DNA from: Caballeronia sordidicola
Lineage (GTDB): Bacteria > Pseudomonadota > Gammaproteobacteria > Burkholderiales > Burkholderiaceae
Assembly (NCBI RefSeq): GCF_000729995.1
Contig: NZ_JNFG01000019.1
Span: 50,823-114,822 of the forward strand
Length of the DNA stretch: 64,000 nucleotides
Direction of reading: 5' to 3'
Shown here: one piece after another, positions 35,781 to 44,941 of the stretch
Numbering within the stretch: position 1 is the first letter of the stretch
How the letters are laid out: every line of letters starts with the position of its first letter
Position numbers and translations under genes: made by a program
Notes under the pieces: generated by a model
What the model was told of the DNA's origin: nothing
Database searches by the model: none
The model's input: only the letters and a program-made list of their open reading frames with translations

Positions 35781-35804
35781 GGCCGCGCGAAGTGCCCGGT
35801 ACTT

Positions 35805-36686
35805 TCATACCCTCTGAGCGCGCACGCATTGCAGCGCGCAGTCCACCAGGCCGCGAATCAGCCGGTCGCGTACCGACGCCCGTTTCCAGAGCACACCAAA
35901 GCGGCGCGGCTCCGACTCCATCGGCAAGCTGATCCGCGCGATCCGCAAGGCGCTGGTCATCGGCGAGGCGACATCGGGCGCAAGCGATACACCGAGTCCA
36001 CGATCCACCATCATCGCGATGGCGGCGAGCGAGCTTAGTTCGAAGCGCTCGTTCGGCACAATGCCGACGCGCCTTAAATATCGCTCCGCTTCTTTACCGC
36101 CCGCGAGCGACCGGTCGTAGCGGATCAGCGGTTCGTGCGCGAGGAGGTCATGCGCTTCGCGGTTCGCCAGGTTTTGCGGCGCAATGACCACCAGCGGTTC
36201 CTCACGCAGCAGTTCCCACACGAAGGTCTTCGGCATGGCGAACGCGGGATGCGTGCAGACCGCTGCATCGACTTCGCCCTGCTGCAACGCTTCATACAAT
36301 TCGCTCGAAGTCCCCGACTGGATGAACACTTTCACATGCGGATGAGCGCTGACAAAACGCGCGAGGATATCCGGCAGCAGGCTATGCAGCGCCGTATTGA
36401 TCGTGCCGAGCCTGAGCTCACCGGTCGCATATTGGTCGTTGGCGAGGATCCTCAGGTCGGCGAGTTCGCGCAGCAAACCCCGCGACTGCGCGACTATCCG
36501 GCTGCCTGCAGGCGTGACCGACACCGTCCGGCCGGCGCGCGCGAACAGCGGTGCGCCGAATTCGCGTTCGAGCGTGCGGATCTGCTGTGCCACCGCAGCG
36601 GGCGTCAGGTCGAGGCGGCGCGCGGCTTCGGCCATTGAACCGGTATCGACGACTAGCAGGAAGCTGGTCAGGAACGAGGTCTCCAT
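35805..36686 (-). CDS. LysR-family regulator, divergent from the CitE/CoA-transferase operon
   Basis: A 293-residue LysR regulator: winged helix-turn-helix at about 1-60 (SMAEAARRLDLTPAAVAQQIRTLE) and a periplasmic-binding-like effector domain from about 90. It is transcribed divergently from the lyase gene at 36762, with only 75 bases between starts, so it most likely controls that operon. The effector would be the operon's organic acid or its CoA-derived product. The start at 36686 (METSF) is the first residue of the conserved HTH; ten more codons are open upstream. Confidence 0.88.
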   Translation of the reverse strand: METSFLTSFLLVVDTGSMAEAARRLDLTPAAVAQQIRTLEREFGAPLFARAGRTVSVTPAGSRIVAQSRGLLRELADLRILANDQYATGELRLGTINTALHSLLPDILARFVSAHPHVKVFIQSGTSSELYEALQQGEVDAAVCTHPAFAMPKTFVWELLREEPLVVIAPQNLANREAHDLLAHEPLIRYDRSLAGGKEAERYLRRVGIVPNERFELSSLAAIAMMVDRGLGVSLAPDVASPMTSALRIARISLPMESEPRRFGVLWKRASVRDRLIRGLVDCALQCVRAQRV

Positions 36687-36761
36687 AAAGATACTTTTAG
36701 TTGATTTTGAAGGCACATTCTATCGCTTTATCTTCATTGTGCTGATGACTAGACTGGCGGC

Positions 36762-37679
36762 ATGAAAAGCAAATTATTTGTTCCGGGCTCACGGCCCGAA
36801 CTGTTCGCTAAAGCGCTGGCGAGCCAGGCAGACGCCCTTTCTTTCGATCTCGAAGACTCAGTGTCGGAGGCGCGCAAGCCCGAAGCCCGGGCGCATCTGC
36901 GCGATTTTCTGCTGGGTTCTCTGGAAGACCCGGGCGCCTCGGACCGCTTTCGCGGCAAGACGATGATCGTGCGTGTGAACGCTATCGATTCGCCTCATTT
37001 CGAAGCCGATCTCGCCGCCGTCGTGCAGACGGGTGTCCATCTGATCAACTTGCCGAAACCGCGCAACGCCGACGACGTTCAGGCAGCCGCGAACGCGCTC
37101 GATGCCGCCGAACGTGCCAACGGCGTGACCGAGCCGATTGGCTTGCTGCTGAATATCGAGTCGCCGGGTGCGTTGCGGCGCGCGTTTGAACTGGCCAGCG
37201 CACATCCTCGCGTGAAAGGCTTGCAGCTTGGGCTGGGTGACTTGTTCGAGCCGCTCGGCATTGCGCGGCGGGAAACTGCGGCCATCCAGCAGGCCATGTT
37301 CGCGTTGAGCATGGCGGCCGGCGAGGCGGGTGTGTTCGCCTACGACTCCGCCTTCGCCGATATCGGCGATCAGGCCGGTTTCCAGACGGAAGCACGGCTT
37401 GCGCGCAGTCTTGGTTTTATCGGCAAAAGCTGCATTCATCCTAGCCAGGTCGCGCTCGCCAATGAAGTATTCCAGCCGACACCCGATGAGCTCGCTCACG
37501 CGCAACGGGTCGTCGAAGCGGCTGCAGAAGCCGACGCGGCGGGCCGGGGCGCATATGTGGTCGACGGCAAGATGATCGACGTCCCATTCGTCGCGCGGGC
37601 ACGGGCGATCGTGGCGCAGGCGGCTTCGAATCTGGCCGTCGGCGCTACCTCAAAGCAGGAGCAGGAGCCAAAGTCATGA
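36762..37679 (+). CDS. HpcH/HpaI aldolase / CitE-like acyl-CoA lyase
   Basis: A 305-residue TIM-barrel lyase of the citrate lyase beta/malyl-CoA lyase family. Marks are KSKLFVPGSRPELFAKAL at the N-terminus, FDLEDSV with the metal-binding acid, LLNIESPGAL and the GLGDL turn. Such enzymes cleave 3-hydroxyacyl-CoAs (malyl-, citramalyl-, methylmalyl-CoA) to acetyl-CoA or pyruvate. The stop overlaps the CoA transferase start as ATGA, so the two probably act in sequence: activation, then cleavage. It lacks citrate lyase alpha and gamma partners, so it is not classical citrate lyase. Confidence 0.88.
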   Translation: MKSKLFVPGSRPELFAKALASQADALSFDLEDSVSEARKPEARAHLRDFLLGSLEDPGASDRFRGKTMIVRVNAIDSPHFEADLAAVVQTGVHLINLPKPRNADDVQAAANALDAAERANGVTEPIGLLLNIESPGALRRAFELASAHPRVKGLQLGLGDLFEPLGIARRETAAIQQAMFALSMAAGEAGVFAYDSAFADIGDQAGFQTEARLARSLGFIGKSCIHPSQVALANEVFQPTPDELAHAQRVVEAAAEADAAGRGAYVVDGKMIDVPFVARARAIVAQAASNLAVGATSKQEQEPKS

Positions 37680-38878
37680 GCACGTCATCCCGCAGACCCG
37701 ATGGCGCGCGCGGTCCGCTGAGCGGCATCCGGGTGCTCGATCTGAGCGCTTATATCGCCGGGCCGTATGGGTGCAGCCTGCTCGCTGACCAGGGCGCCGA
37801 AGTCATCAAGATCGAGCCGCCCGCGGGCGACAACCTGCGCAAATATCCGTCGACGCTCGAGAGCGAAAGCCGCGCCTTTCTCGGCGTGAACCGCAGCAAA
37901 CTTGGCCTCGCGCTCGACCTGAAACAACCTGATGGACTGGCCGCGCTGAAGGCGCTGGTGGCAAACGCCGACGTGCTCGTGCACAACTTCCGGCCGAGTG
38001 TGCCGGCGCGGCTGGGTATCGATTACGAGCAGTTGAAAGCGCTCAATCCACGGCTCATTTACTGCGCCGTGACCGGTTATGGCGAAACCGGGCCGCTCAA
38101 GGACAAGGCCGGTTACGACCAGGTGCTACAAACGATGACCGGCATGTGCACGATGCAAGGCAAGAGCGGCGGGCCACCCGAGGTGCTGTACGGATCAGTG
38201 GTGGATTATTACGCGGCGGCGATGGTGGCAGGGGGCGTTGCGTCGGCATTGTTCGAGCGCGAGCGCAGCGGCGAGGGGCAATACGTGGGCGTGTCGCTGT
38301 TGCGCAGCGCGCTCACCATGCAGTCGGCGCGACTCGTCTGGGCCGACAGCGAGCCCCGCGAAGTTGGTCGGGACATGCGTTCAGGCGGCATCACGGGGAT
38401 TCATCCGACGCGCGATGGCTACCTCTACATTTCCGCCAATACGCCGCATTTCTGGCAGGCGTTATGCCGCAAGACGGGCCTCGACGCACTCGCGGCCGAT
38501 TCCCGTTTCGACACCGTCAGGAAGCGTGCGCTTCACGTGAATGAAATTGTGCCGCAGCTTCACGCCGCTCTGGCCGCGAAGAGCGCGCTGGAATGGGAAG
38601 CGCTGTTCGGCGAGGACGTGCCTTGCGCCGCCGCGCGTACCGTCGAAGACATGTTCGACGACCCGCAGGTGCTGGCCGAAGACATGATCGCGACGTATGA
38701 ACATCCGGTGGTCGGGCGATATCGCGGGCTCAAGCGCTCGATCCGCTTCGGCCGCACACCCGGTCCCGAACCGTTTGCCGCGCCTACGTTCGGACAGGAT
38801 TCAGAGCAAGTGCTGAGCGAACAAGGCATGTCGGCCGATAACATCGAAGCGCTGCGGGCGAAGCGCGTGATTGAATAA
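37676..38878 (+). CDS. CaiB/BaiF family (type III) CoA transferase
   Basis: A 400-residue type III CoA transferase that moves CoA between a dicarboxylyl-CoA donor and a carboxylic acid acceptor. Family signatures are SGIRVLDLSAYIAGPYGCSLLADQGAEVIKIE, NRSKLGLALDLKQ and GYGETGPLKDKAGYDQVLQ, the last containing the catalytic aspartate. It overlaps the CitE-like lyase by four bases. The likely role is to activate the organic acid imported by the cluster's carriers; succinyl-CoA is a common donor. The specific acid cannot be told from sequence. Confidence 0.9.
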   Translation: MSTSSRRPDGARGPLSGIRVLDLSAYIAGPYGCSLLADQGAEVIKIEPPAGDNLRKYPSTLESESRAFLGVNRSKLGLALDLKQPDGLAALKALVANADVLVHNFRPSVPARLGIDYEQLKALNPRLIYCAVTGYGETGPLKDKAGYDQVLQTMTGMCTMQGKSGGPPEVLYGSVVDYYAAAMVAGGVASALFERERSGEGQYVGVSLLRSALTMQSARLVWADSEPREVGRDMRSGGITGIHPTRDGYLYISANTPHFWQALCRKTGLDALAADSRFDTVRKRALHVNEIVPQLHAALAAKSALEWEALFGEDVPCAAARTVEDMFDDPQVLAEDMIATYEHPVVGRYRGLKRSIRFGRTPGPEPFAAPTFGQDSEQVLSEQGMSADNIEALRAKRVIE

Positions 38879-38911
38879 AAGTGGCTAAAACCAGCAAGAA
38901 GGAGACATGTC

Positions 38912-39736
38912 ATGCCCGCAATCACCCTGGCGCCACCGCTTGCCTGCGATGCGCATATGCATGTCTACGATGCCCGCTTTCCGCACGACGGCACGATGGT
39001 GAACGACGCCACCGCCGATGATTATCGACGTGAGTTTCAGGCGCGCATCGGCACTACACGCACGGTGGTCGTGACGCCGCGTATCTATGGCGTCGACAAC
39101 CGCGTGACACTCGACGCGATCCGGCAACTAGGCGCCGATCGCACGCGCGGCGTGGCTGTGCTCCGACCGGACGTGACCGACGCCGAACTAGTCACGCTGC
39201 ATACGGGCGGTATCCGCGGGATTCGCTTCACGCTGTACACGCCGGTGCAGGCAGTGGTCGGCTTCGAGATGGTGGAGTCGCTCTCGCAGCGAGTGCATGA
39301 ACTTGGCTGGCATGTCCAGTTGCATTGGACAGCGGCGCAGATGGTTGAACATGAGGCTTTGCTGCGACGCATGCCGTCGAAGATCGTCTTCGATCACCTC
39401 GCGCGTTTGTCTTTGCCCGAGGGGATTAATCATCCCGCCTTCGGCATCGTGCGCTCGTTGCTGGACGGTGGCCGTGCGTGGCTGAAGTTGTCTGGTCCGT
39501 ATCTCGATTCGCGCGTGGGCGAAGCGCAACGCTACAGCGACATGGACCGCGCGGCGCATGCATGGGTTCATGCCGCGCCTGAGCGGCTGGTGTGGGGCAG
39601 CGACTGGCCGCACACGACCGAGGCTGCCAAGCCCGACGATACCGCGCTGTTCGACCTGCTTTCGCACTGGGTTCAAGACCCGATACAACGCCGCGTAATT
39701 CTCGTCGATAACCCCGCGAGGTTATATGACTTCTGA
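38912..39736 (+). CDS. Amidohydrolase-family (TIM barrel) lactonase-like protein
   Basis: A 274-residue amidohydrolase of the cog3618 type, which includes 2-pyrone-4,6-dicarboxylate lactonase (LigI) and D-galactarolactone isomerase. HMH at the N-terminus (CDAHMHVYD), FDHLAR mid-barrel, and the aspartate in WGSDWPHT are the expected active-site elements. It may open a lactone to feed the acid to the CoA transferase; this is inference from the family. AGAAGGAG lies upstream; it begins 33 bases after the CoA transferase. Confidence 0.85.
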   Translation: MPAITLAPPLACDAHMHVYDARFPHDGTMVNDATADDYRREFQARIGTTRTVVVTPRIYGVDNRVTLDAIRQLGADRTRGVAVLRPDVTDAELVTLHTGGIRGIRFTLYTPVQAVVGFEMVESLSQRVHELGWHVQLHWTAAQMVEHEALLRRMPSKIVFDHLARLSLPEGINHPAFGIVRSLLDGGRAWLKLSGPYLDSRVGEAQRYSDMDRAAHAWVHAAPERLVWGSDWPHTTEAAKPDDTALFDLLSHWVQDPIQRRVILVDNPARLYDF

Positions 39737-39783
39737 CTCCGCCCGACGCTAAAACATCCAACAACAATCACAAGGAGACTGAT

Positions 39784-41154
39784 ATGAAACCGGCGAGCGC
39801 TTCACCTTCGGGCGGCAGCGGTAAAACGCGCTTCACCAACGCGACCATCGAGCTCTTTGAGCGAGTAATCCCCGACCCCTTCGTTCTCGCCATCCTGATC
39901 ACCGCGTTCGTCGCGGTCGTGTCCGCGTTGTTCGCGCCGCATGCGTCGTTCATGGGGATTGTCGGCGGCTGGTACAAGGGTTTCTTCGATATCCTCACGT
40001 TCGCGTTCCAGATCACGCTGATCCTCGTCACAGGCCACGCGTTCGCTCACGCGCCTCCGGTGCAGCGGCTTTTTCGCGCGGTCGTTTCTCTCGCGCGCAC
40101 GCCGGTCCAGGCCGCCACGCTCACGTTTGTGTCAGTAGCGCTCGCATCGTTTTTCAATTGGGGTTTCGGCCTCGTGGTTGCAGCGCTGCTCGCGCGTGAA
40201 GTCGCCAAGCGCATGCGCGTGGACTTTGCGTGGATTGTCGCGGCCGGCTTCTCCGGCTGGGTCGTGTGGGCGAGCGGCATCTCGAGTTCGATCGCACTGG
40301 CCCAGGCGACGCACGGCAGCGCCATGAACGTCGTCGAAAAACTGACGGGGCAGGTGTTGCCGTTCAGCAGCACGGTGTTCACCGCGTTCAACCTGGTGCC
40401 GACGATCGTGATGCTGGTCGCCACGCCGATCGTGCTGGCTTTCCTCAAGCCCGCCGATGAAGACATCGTCGTACTCGATCTCGACAAGAATCCCGATCCG
40501 CCCGTGAAGACCCGTCCCACCGGCAAACTCACGCCGGCGAAGTGGCTCGAATATTCGTGGGTGGGCAGTGCGTTTATCGGCGCGGCGGGGGTGTCGTTCC
40601 TGGCGATTGCCTGGACGCACAAGACCGGCTTCAGCGGCGTGAACGCGGTGATCTTCGTGATGTTCATCGCGGGCGTGGTGCTGCACGGCTACCCCCTCGC
40701 GTACGCCGATGCCATCAAGAACGCCGCGCGCCAGACCGGATCGATGATGCTGCAATACCCGCTCTACGGCGGCATCATGGGGATCATGGAGGCGACCGGT
40801 TTGCCCGACGTGCTGTCGCACTTCTTCATCGCTATTTCGAACGCGCACACGCTGCCTTTCTGGAGTTATGTGTGTTCGCTGATCGTGACTTTCCTCGTGC
40901 CGTCCGGTGGCGGGCACTGGGCGGTGCAGGGACCGTTCGTGGTGCCGGCGGCGGTGGCGCTGCATGCATCGGTACCTGGCGCAACCATGGCGGTCGCCAT
41001 GGGCGAACAGGTGTCCAACATGCTGCAGCCATTCTGGGCCGCGCCGGTGGTCGCCATGGCGGGTGTCGGCGTGCAGCGCGTGCTCGGCTTTACCGTCATG
41101 ACTTTCCTGCTCGGCGCCGTCGTGTATGGCGCGGCCTTGCTGTTGCTGATTTAG
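39784..41154 (+). CDS. AtoE-type short-chain fatty acid/carboxylate transporter
   Basis: A 456-residue integral membrane carrier with about ten to twelve hydrophobic segments, resembling the AtoE/TIGR00366 short-chain fatty acid transporters. The signature PSGGGHWAVQGPF lies near residue 380, and the N-terminus has the RVIPDPFVLAIL pattern of the family. The first 15 residues are a Ser/Gly/Pro-rich polar stretch. It is followed at 40 bases by a second, unrelated carboxylate carrier in the same operon. AAGGAG precedes the start. Confidence 0.87.
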   Translation: MKPASASPSGGSGKTRFTNATIELFERVIPDPFVLAILITAFVAVVSALFAPHASFMGIVGGWYKGFFDILTFAFQITLILVTGHAFAHAPPVQRLFRAVVSLARTPVQAATLTFVSVALASFFNWGFGLVVAALLAREVAKRMRVDFAWIVAAGFSGWVVWASGISSSIALAQATHGSAMNVVEKLTGQVLPFSSTVFTAFNLVPTIVMLVATPIVLAFLKPADEDIVVLDLDKNPDPPVKTRPTGKLTPAKWLEYSWVGSAFIGAAGVSFLAIAWTHKTGFSGVNAVIFVMFIAGVVLHGYPLAYADAIKNAARQTGSMMLQYPLYGGIMGIMEATGLPDVLSHFFIAISNAHTLPFWSYVCSLIVTFLVPSGGGHWAVQGPFVVPAAVALHASVPGATMAVAMGEQVSNMLQPFWAAPVVAMAGVGVQRVLGFTVMTFLLGAVVYGAALLLLI

Positions 41155-41193
41155 GTGCCCGCCCAAAGTCAAACCAAAGTCACGGAGACTTGA

Positions 41194-42546
41194 ATGGAGA
41201 CGTCTGAAACACGCAATGCCCACGCCGCTGCGCCCTCAAGCGCGACGGTATGGAGAGATCGCTGGTGGGTGATATTCGATGTCCGTATCGGCGTGTTGCC
41301 CTTGCCGGTGTATATCGTGTTGCTGCTGGTGCTTGCCGCGATGGCTGCAAGCGGCAAACTCGACTCCGATTTGCCGACGGGTATCGCGCTGGTCGCCGTA
41401 GGCGGTTTTACCTGCGCCGAACTCGCGCGGCGCATTCCGTGGATCCGGCACATTGGCGCAACGTCCATCTTCGCGGCCTTCCTGCCGTCAGCGCTAATCT
41501 ATTACCACCTGATGCCGCCGAGCGTCGTGAAGTCGGTGACCTCGTTTACCAAGAGCACCAATTTTCTCTATCTCTTTATCGCTGCGATTATCGTGGGCAG
41601 CGTGCTCAGCATGGACCGGCAGACGCTGATCAAAGGCTTCATCAAGATCTTCGTACCGGTGTGCGCCGGTTCCCTGGCAGCGGCGCTGGTGGGGACCGGT
41701 GTGGGCGCACTGCTTGGACTAGGCGCAAAACACACGCTGTTTTTCGTTGTCGTGCCAATCATGGCGGGCGGCGTGGGTGAGGGCGCATTGCCGCTGTCGA
41801 TGGGGTACGCGCAGACGCTCGGTGTCGATCAAGGCCCGTTGTTCGCGCAAGTGTTGTCTGCGGTCATGCTTGGCAACATCGCGGCAATTTGCTGTGCGGG
41901 TTTCCTGAACTACGTGGGCACGAAGAAGCCGGCATGGACCGGCAACGGCCAATTGACGCGCAACGACGATCGCTCGCAGGCGGATACATCGCCGGCAGCG
42001 CCTGTTGCGTTTGAATTCGATGTCAGCTCCGTTGCCGCAGCGGGCGCAACCGCCATTGCGCTGTATCTGGTCGGGCAGTTGAGTCATCAATGGTTCGGTT
42101 GGCCTGCGCCCGTCGTGATGCTGTTGCTGGTGGTCGCGGCGCAATTGCTGCAAGCGGTATCGCCTCGCGTGCGCGGCGGCGCGCGCTTCATGTATTCGTT
42201 CTTTTCCACCGCTGTCACGTACCCGCTGATGTTCGCCATCAGCGTCGCCATGACGCCGTGGGGAGAGATCGTCACCGCGTTCCATTGGGCGAATATTGTG
42301 ACCGCCGCAGTGACCGTGCTGACGCTGGTGGTGACGGGCTTCTTCGTGGGCCGGATGATGGGCATGCATCCGGTGGAAGCCGCCATGGTCAACGCAACGC
42401 ACAGCGGTTTGGGCGGCACGGGCGACGTCGCCATCCTGACGGCGGGGAACCGCATGGAACTGATGCCGTTCGCGCAAATCGCGACGCGCATTGGCGGCGC
42501 GATCACGGTGATGGCCGCGCTCGCGGTGTTCGCCTATATGCGTTGA
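41194..42546 (+). CDS. 2-hydroxycarboxylate transporter (CitS/CCS family)
   Basis: A 450-residue symporter of the 2-hydroxycarboxylate (CCS) family, which moves citrate, malate or lactate with Na+ or H+. Both diagnostic reentrant-loop motifs are present: PIMAGGVGEGALPLSMGYA and THSGLGGTGDVAILTAGNRMELMPFAQIATRIGGA (quoted as overlapping short pieces GLGGTGDVAIL and NRMELMPF). About eleven helices. A short polar insert of about 30 residues (LTRNDDRSQADTSPAAP) separates two halves. It is the fifth and last gene of the first operon and is convergent with the next LysR. Confidence 0.9.
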   Translation: METSETRNAHAAAPSSATVWRDRWWVIFDVRIGVLPLPVYIVLLLVLAAMAASGKLDSDLPTGIALVAVGGFTCAELARRIPWIRHIGATSIFAAFLPSALIYYHLMPPSVVKSVTSFTKSTNFLYLFIAAIIVGSVLSMDRQTLIKGFIKIFVPVCAGSLAAALVGTGVGALLGLGAKHTLFFVVVPIMAGGVGEGALPLSMGYAQTLGVDQGPLFAQVLSAVMLGNIAAICCAGFLNYVGTKKPAWTGNGQLTRNDDRSQADTSPAAPVAFEFDVSSVAAAGATAIALYLVGQLSHQWFGWPAPVVMLLLVVAAQLLQAVSPRVRGGARFMYSFFSTAVTYPLMFAISVAMTPWGEIVTAFHWANIVTAAVTVLTLVVTGFFVGRMMGMHPVEAAMVNATHSGLGGTGDVAILTAGNRMELMPFAQIATRIGGAITVMAALAVFAYMR

Positions 42547-42573
42547 ATCTGCGTTGAGTCGGCAGCCGCGCCC

Positions 42574-43473
42574 TTAGTCTCCGCGCTGCCCCAGCCCCTT
42601 GACGATCACCCCGACAAACGCCTCCGTCACGGGCGGCAGTGTGCGTCCGCGTTTCTTCACGAGCGCGATGGGGCGCACGAAACCCGGTTCATCGATAACC
42701 CGCGACACCAGCATCGGTTCCGCGCGCACCTCGCGCGCCAAGCGGGGCAGGATAGTCACGCCTAGCCCGGCCCGGACCATGGCCACCGCCGTCATCATGT
42801 AGGTCGGCTCGCAGGTGGGCACGGGGGCGCAACCGGCGTGCTCGAACGCGGCATCCACAACCGCTCGCACACTCGTTCCCGCCGCCGTCAACACCAGCGG
42901 ATAGCGGACGATTTCCTCCAGGCCGACACGCCGCTCTTCTGCCAACGGATGCCCGTCCGGACACACGACGCACAGCCGGTCCTCGCCCGCGTGCAGCACT
43001 TCCAGGGAGGCATCGGTGACATCGCCACCGGTCAGTCCCACGTCGACATCCTCGTTACGCACCAGCGCGTTGACGACGCTTGCGACCACATCGCGGATTT
43101 GAAACGACACGCGCGGCAACGCGCGTCTGAAATCCTGGATCAGGTCGGGCAGCAAGCTCGCGGCGAATGACGGCAGGCACGCCAGCCTTACCGTGCCGGC
43201 GGAACCGTCGCTGAGCGCGCGGGCATCGTGAAGAACCTGTTCCATGTCGCCGAGCGACTTTTGCAGGACCGGCAGCAGATCCCGTCCGACCGGCGTCAGT
43301 GCAACGCTGCGGCTATTGCGGTCGAACAGCCGCGCGCCGATCGTTTCTTCAAGACGCCGGATCTGCACGGTCAACGCGGGCTGCGACAGATGCAGCCGCA
43401 CCGCCGCGCGTGTGAAATTGCCCGCCTGCGCCACGGCGATGAATGCGCGGATATCGCGGAGATTCAGGTCCAT
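42574..43473 (-). CDS. LysR-family regulator, divergent from the citrate-type carrier and AtuA genes
   Basis: A 299-residue LysR regulator: HTH at about 1-60 (FTRAAVRLHLSQPALTVQIRRLEE) and effector domain from about 90. It is divergent from the CitMHS-type carrier gene, and an LTTR-like inverted repeat lies 17 bases upstream of its start, consistent with autoregulation and control of the carrier/AtuA operon. It is convergent with the upstream five-gene operon, 27 bases from its end. This is a different sequence from the first LysR of the cluster. Confidence 0.9.
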   Translation of the reverse strand: MDLNLRDIRAFIAVAQAGNFTRAAVRLHLSQPALTVQIRRLEETIGARLFDRNSRSVALTPVGRDLLPVLQKSLGDMEQVLHDARALSDGSAGTVRLACLPSFAASLLPDLIQDFRRALPRVSFQIRDVVASVVNALVRNEDVDVGLTGGDVTDASLEVLHAGEDRLCVVCPDGHPLAEERRVGLEEIVRYPLVLTAAGTSVRAVVDAAFEHAGCAPVPTCEPTYMMTAVAMVRAGLGVTILPRLAREVRAEPMLVSRVIDEPGFVRPIALVKKRGRTLPPVTEAFVGVIVKGLGQRGD

Positions 43474-43489
43474 GATTTTCGACTCTTAT

Positions 43490-43506
43490 TTTCGTCTATT
43501 ACGAAA
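43490..43506. promoter_or_regulatory. LTTR-box-like inverted repeat
   Basis: TTTCGT-CTATT-ACGAAA is a perfect 6-5-6 inverted repeat with the T-N11-A form of LysR-type binding sites. It lies between the divergent LysR gene and the carrier gene, 17 bases from the LysR start. Confidence 0.6.
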
Positions 43507-43609
43507 CGTGATTGCTGTCATCAAATCATTTCAATTGTTTTATCGACGTCTTGAAACTACGCTTGGTTCAGTCATAAAACAATCGATTAAAAAGATCGGA
43601 GACAAAACC

Positions 43610-44914
43610 TTGCTGCCCTTACTTGGCTTGGCCACTATCGTCGTCCTGCTCGCGGCGATTCTTTCAAAACGGATGTCGCCGCTGGTGGCGCTGATCATCG
43701 TGCCGATAGCGGCGTCGCTGATCGGCGGCTTCGGCTTGCAGACGAGCAAGTTTGTCATCGACGGTCTGAAGAGCCTTGCGCCCGTCGTCGGCATGTTCGT
43801 TTTCGCGATCCTGTACTTCGGCACCATCACGGACGCCGGCACGCTCGATCCGATCATCGACCGCATCTTGCGCACGGTCGGTACGCGGCCAACGCGGATT
43901 GTGATGGGCACTACGCTGCTCGCGCTGCTGATTCACCTCGATGGTTCGGGCGCGGTTTGCTTCCTCGTCACCATTCCCGCGATGCTGCCGCTTTACGACC
44001 GTCTCAAGATGGATCGGCGGGTGCTGGCCGCGGCGGCATCGATGGCAGCGGGGATCAATTTCCTGCCATGGACCGGGCCGATGATTCGCGCGTCGGCGTC
44101 GCTGCATCTGCCGATATCGGCGCTGTTCAATCCGTTGATTCCGGTGCAGATCGTCGGCCTCGTGTTTGTGTTTGGCATGGCTTGGTGGCTCGGCCGGCGC
44201 GAGGAGAAACGGCTGGGATACACGGGCGCTGACGGCGCAATCCCGATGCCGAAGCGCGAACTCACCGATGAACAGAAAGCGCTGCGTCGACCGAAGAATT
44301 TCTGGTTCAACATCCTGCTGACGCTGGTGGTGCTCGGCACGATGGTGGTGATGGGCGAGAAAATTCCGCCGGCGATCATGTTCATGGTCGGCCTGTGCGT
44401 CGCGTTGCTGGTCAACTATCCGAACGTGGACATGCAGCGTCAGCGCATTGACGCCCACGCACGCGCCGCACTGATGATGGCGGGCATCCTGCTCGCAGCC
44501 GGTGTGTTCACGGGCGTGATGCAAGGCAGCGGCATGCTCAAGGCGATGGCGCAAGCCGCGGTTGGTTTCGTGCCGCCTTCTATGGCAACGCACATCCCCG
44601 TTGCGCTCGGTTTCTTATCGATGCCGCTCAGCATGCTCTTCGATCCCGACTCGTTTTACTTCGGCGTGCTGCCGGTGATCGCGGAAGTGGCAGGGCAGCT
44701 GGGCGTGCCTGCTGTGCATGTCGGCCAGGCAGCATTGCTTGGGCAGATGACGACGGGGTTCCCGGTCAGCCCGCTCACGCCCGCGACGTTCCTGGTCGTC
44801 GGACTGACCGGCATCGATCTCGCCGATCATCAGAAATTCACGTTTCCGCTGTTGTTTGGCGCATCGATCGTGATGACGATCGCGTGCGTCGTGCTGGGCA
44901 TCTTTCCTCTTTGA
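43610..44914 (+). CDS. CitMHS-family citrate/proton symporter
   Basis: A 434-residue membrane carrier of the CitM/CitH family, which imports citrate (often as a metal complex) with protons. Motifs: LIHLDGSGAVCFLVTIPAMLPLY, AAGINFLPWTGPMIRA, and the C-terminal TTGFPVSPLTPATFLVVGL (in short pieces NFLPWTGP and FPVSPLTPATF). About eleven helices. The start is a TTG at 43610 with CGGAG eight bases upstream; the open frame continues 122 codons upstream but overlaps the LysR gene antisense and is not coding. It begins an operon with the AtuA pair. Confidence 0.88.
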   Translation: MLPLLGLATIVVLLAAILSKRMSPLVALIIVPIAASLIGGFGLQTSKFVIDGLKSLAPVVGMFVFAILYFGTITDAGTLDPIIDRILRTVGTRPTRIVMGTTLLALLIHLDGSGAVCFLVTIPAMLPLYDRLKMDRRVLAAAASMAAGINFLPWTGPMIRASASLHLPISALFNPLIPVQIVGLVFVFGMAWWLGRREEKRLGYTGADGAIPMPKRELTDEQKALRRPKNFWFNILLTLVVLGTMVVMGEKIPPAIMFMVGLCVALLVNYPNVDMQRQRIDAHARAALMMAGILLAAGVFTGVMQGSGMLKAMAQAAVGFVPPSMATHIPVALGFLSMPLSMLFDPDSFYFGVLPVIAEVAGQLGVPAVHVGQAALLGQMTTGFPVSPLTPATFLVVGLTGIDLADHQKFTFPLLFGASIVMTIACVVLGIFPL

Positions 44915-44941
44915 GCGCGTTTTCTAACGCAAGGAATCGCT

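Noticed and set aside
43244..43609. 122-codon upstream extension of the CitMHS carrier frame
   Set aside because: It runs antisense through the LysR gene and past the LTTR box; the protein's hydrophobic N-terminus begins at the TTG at 43610, which has a ribosome site.
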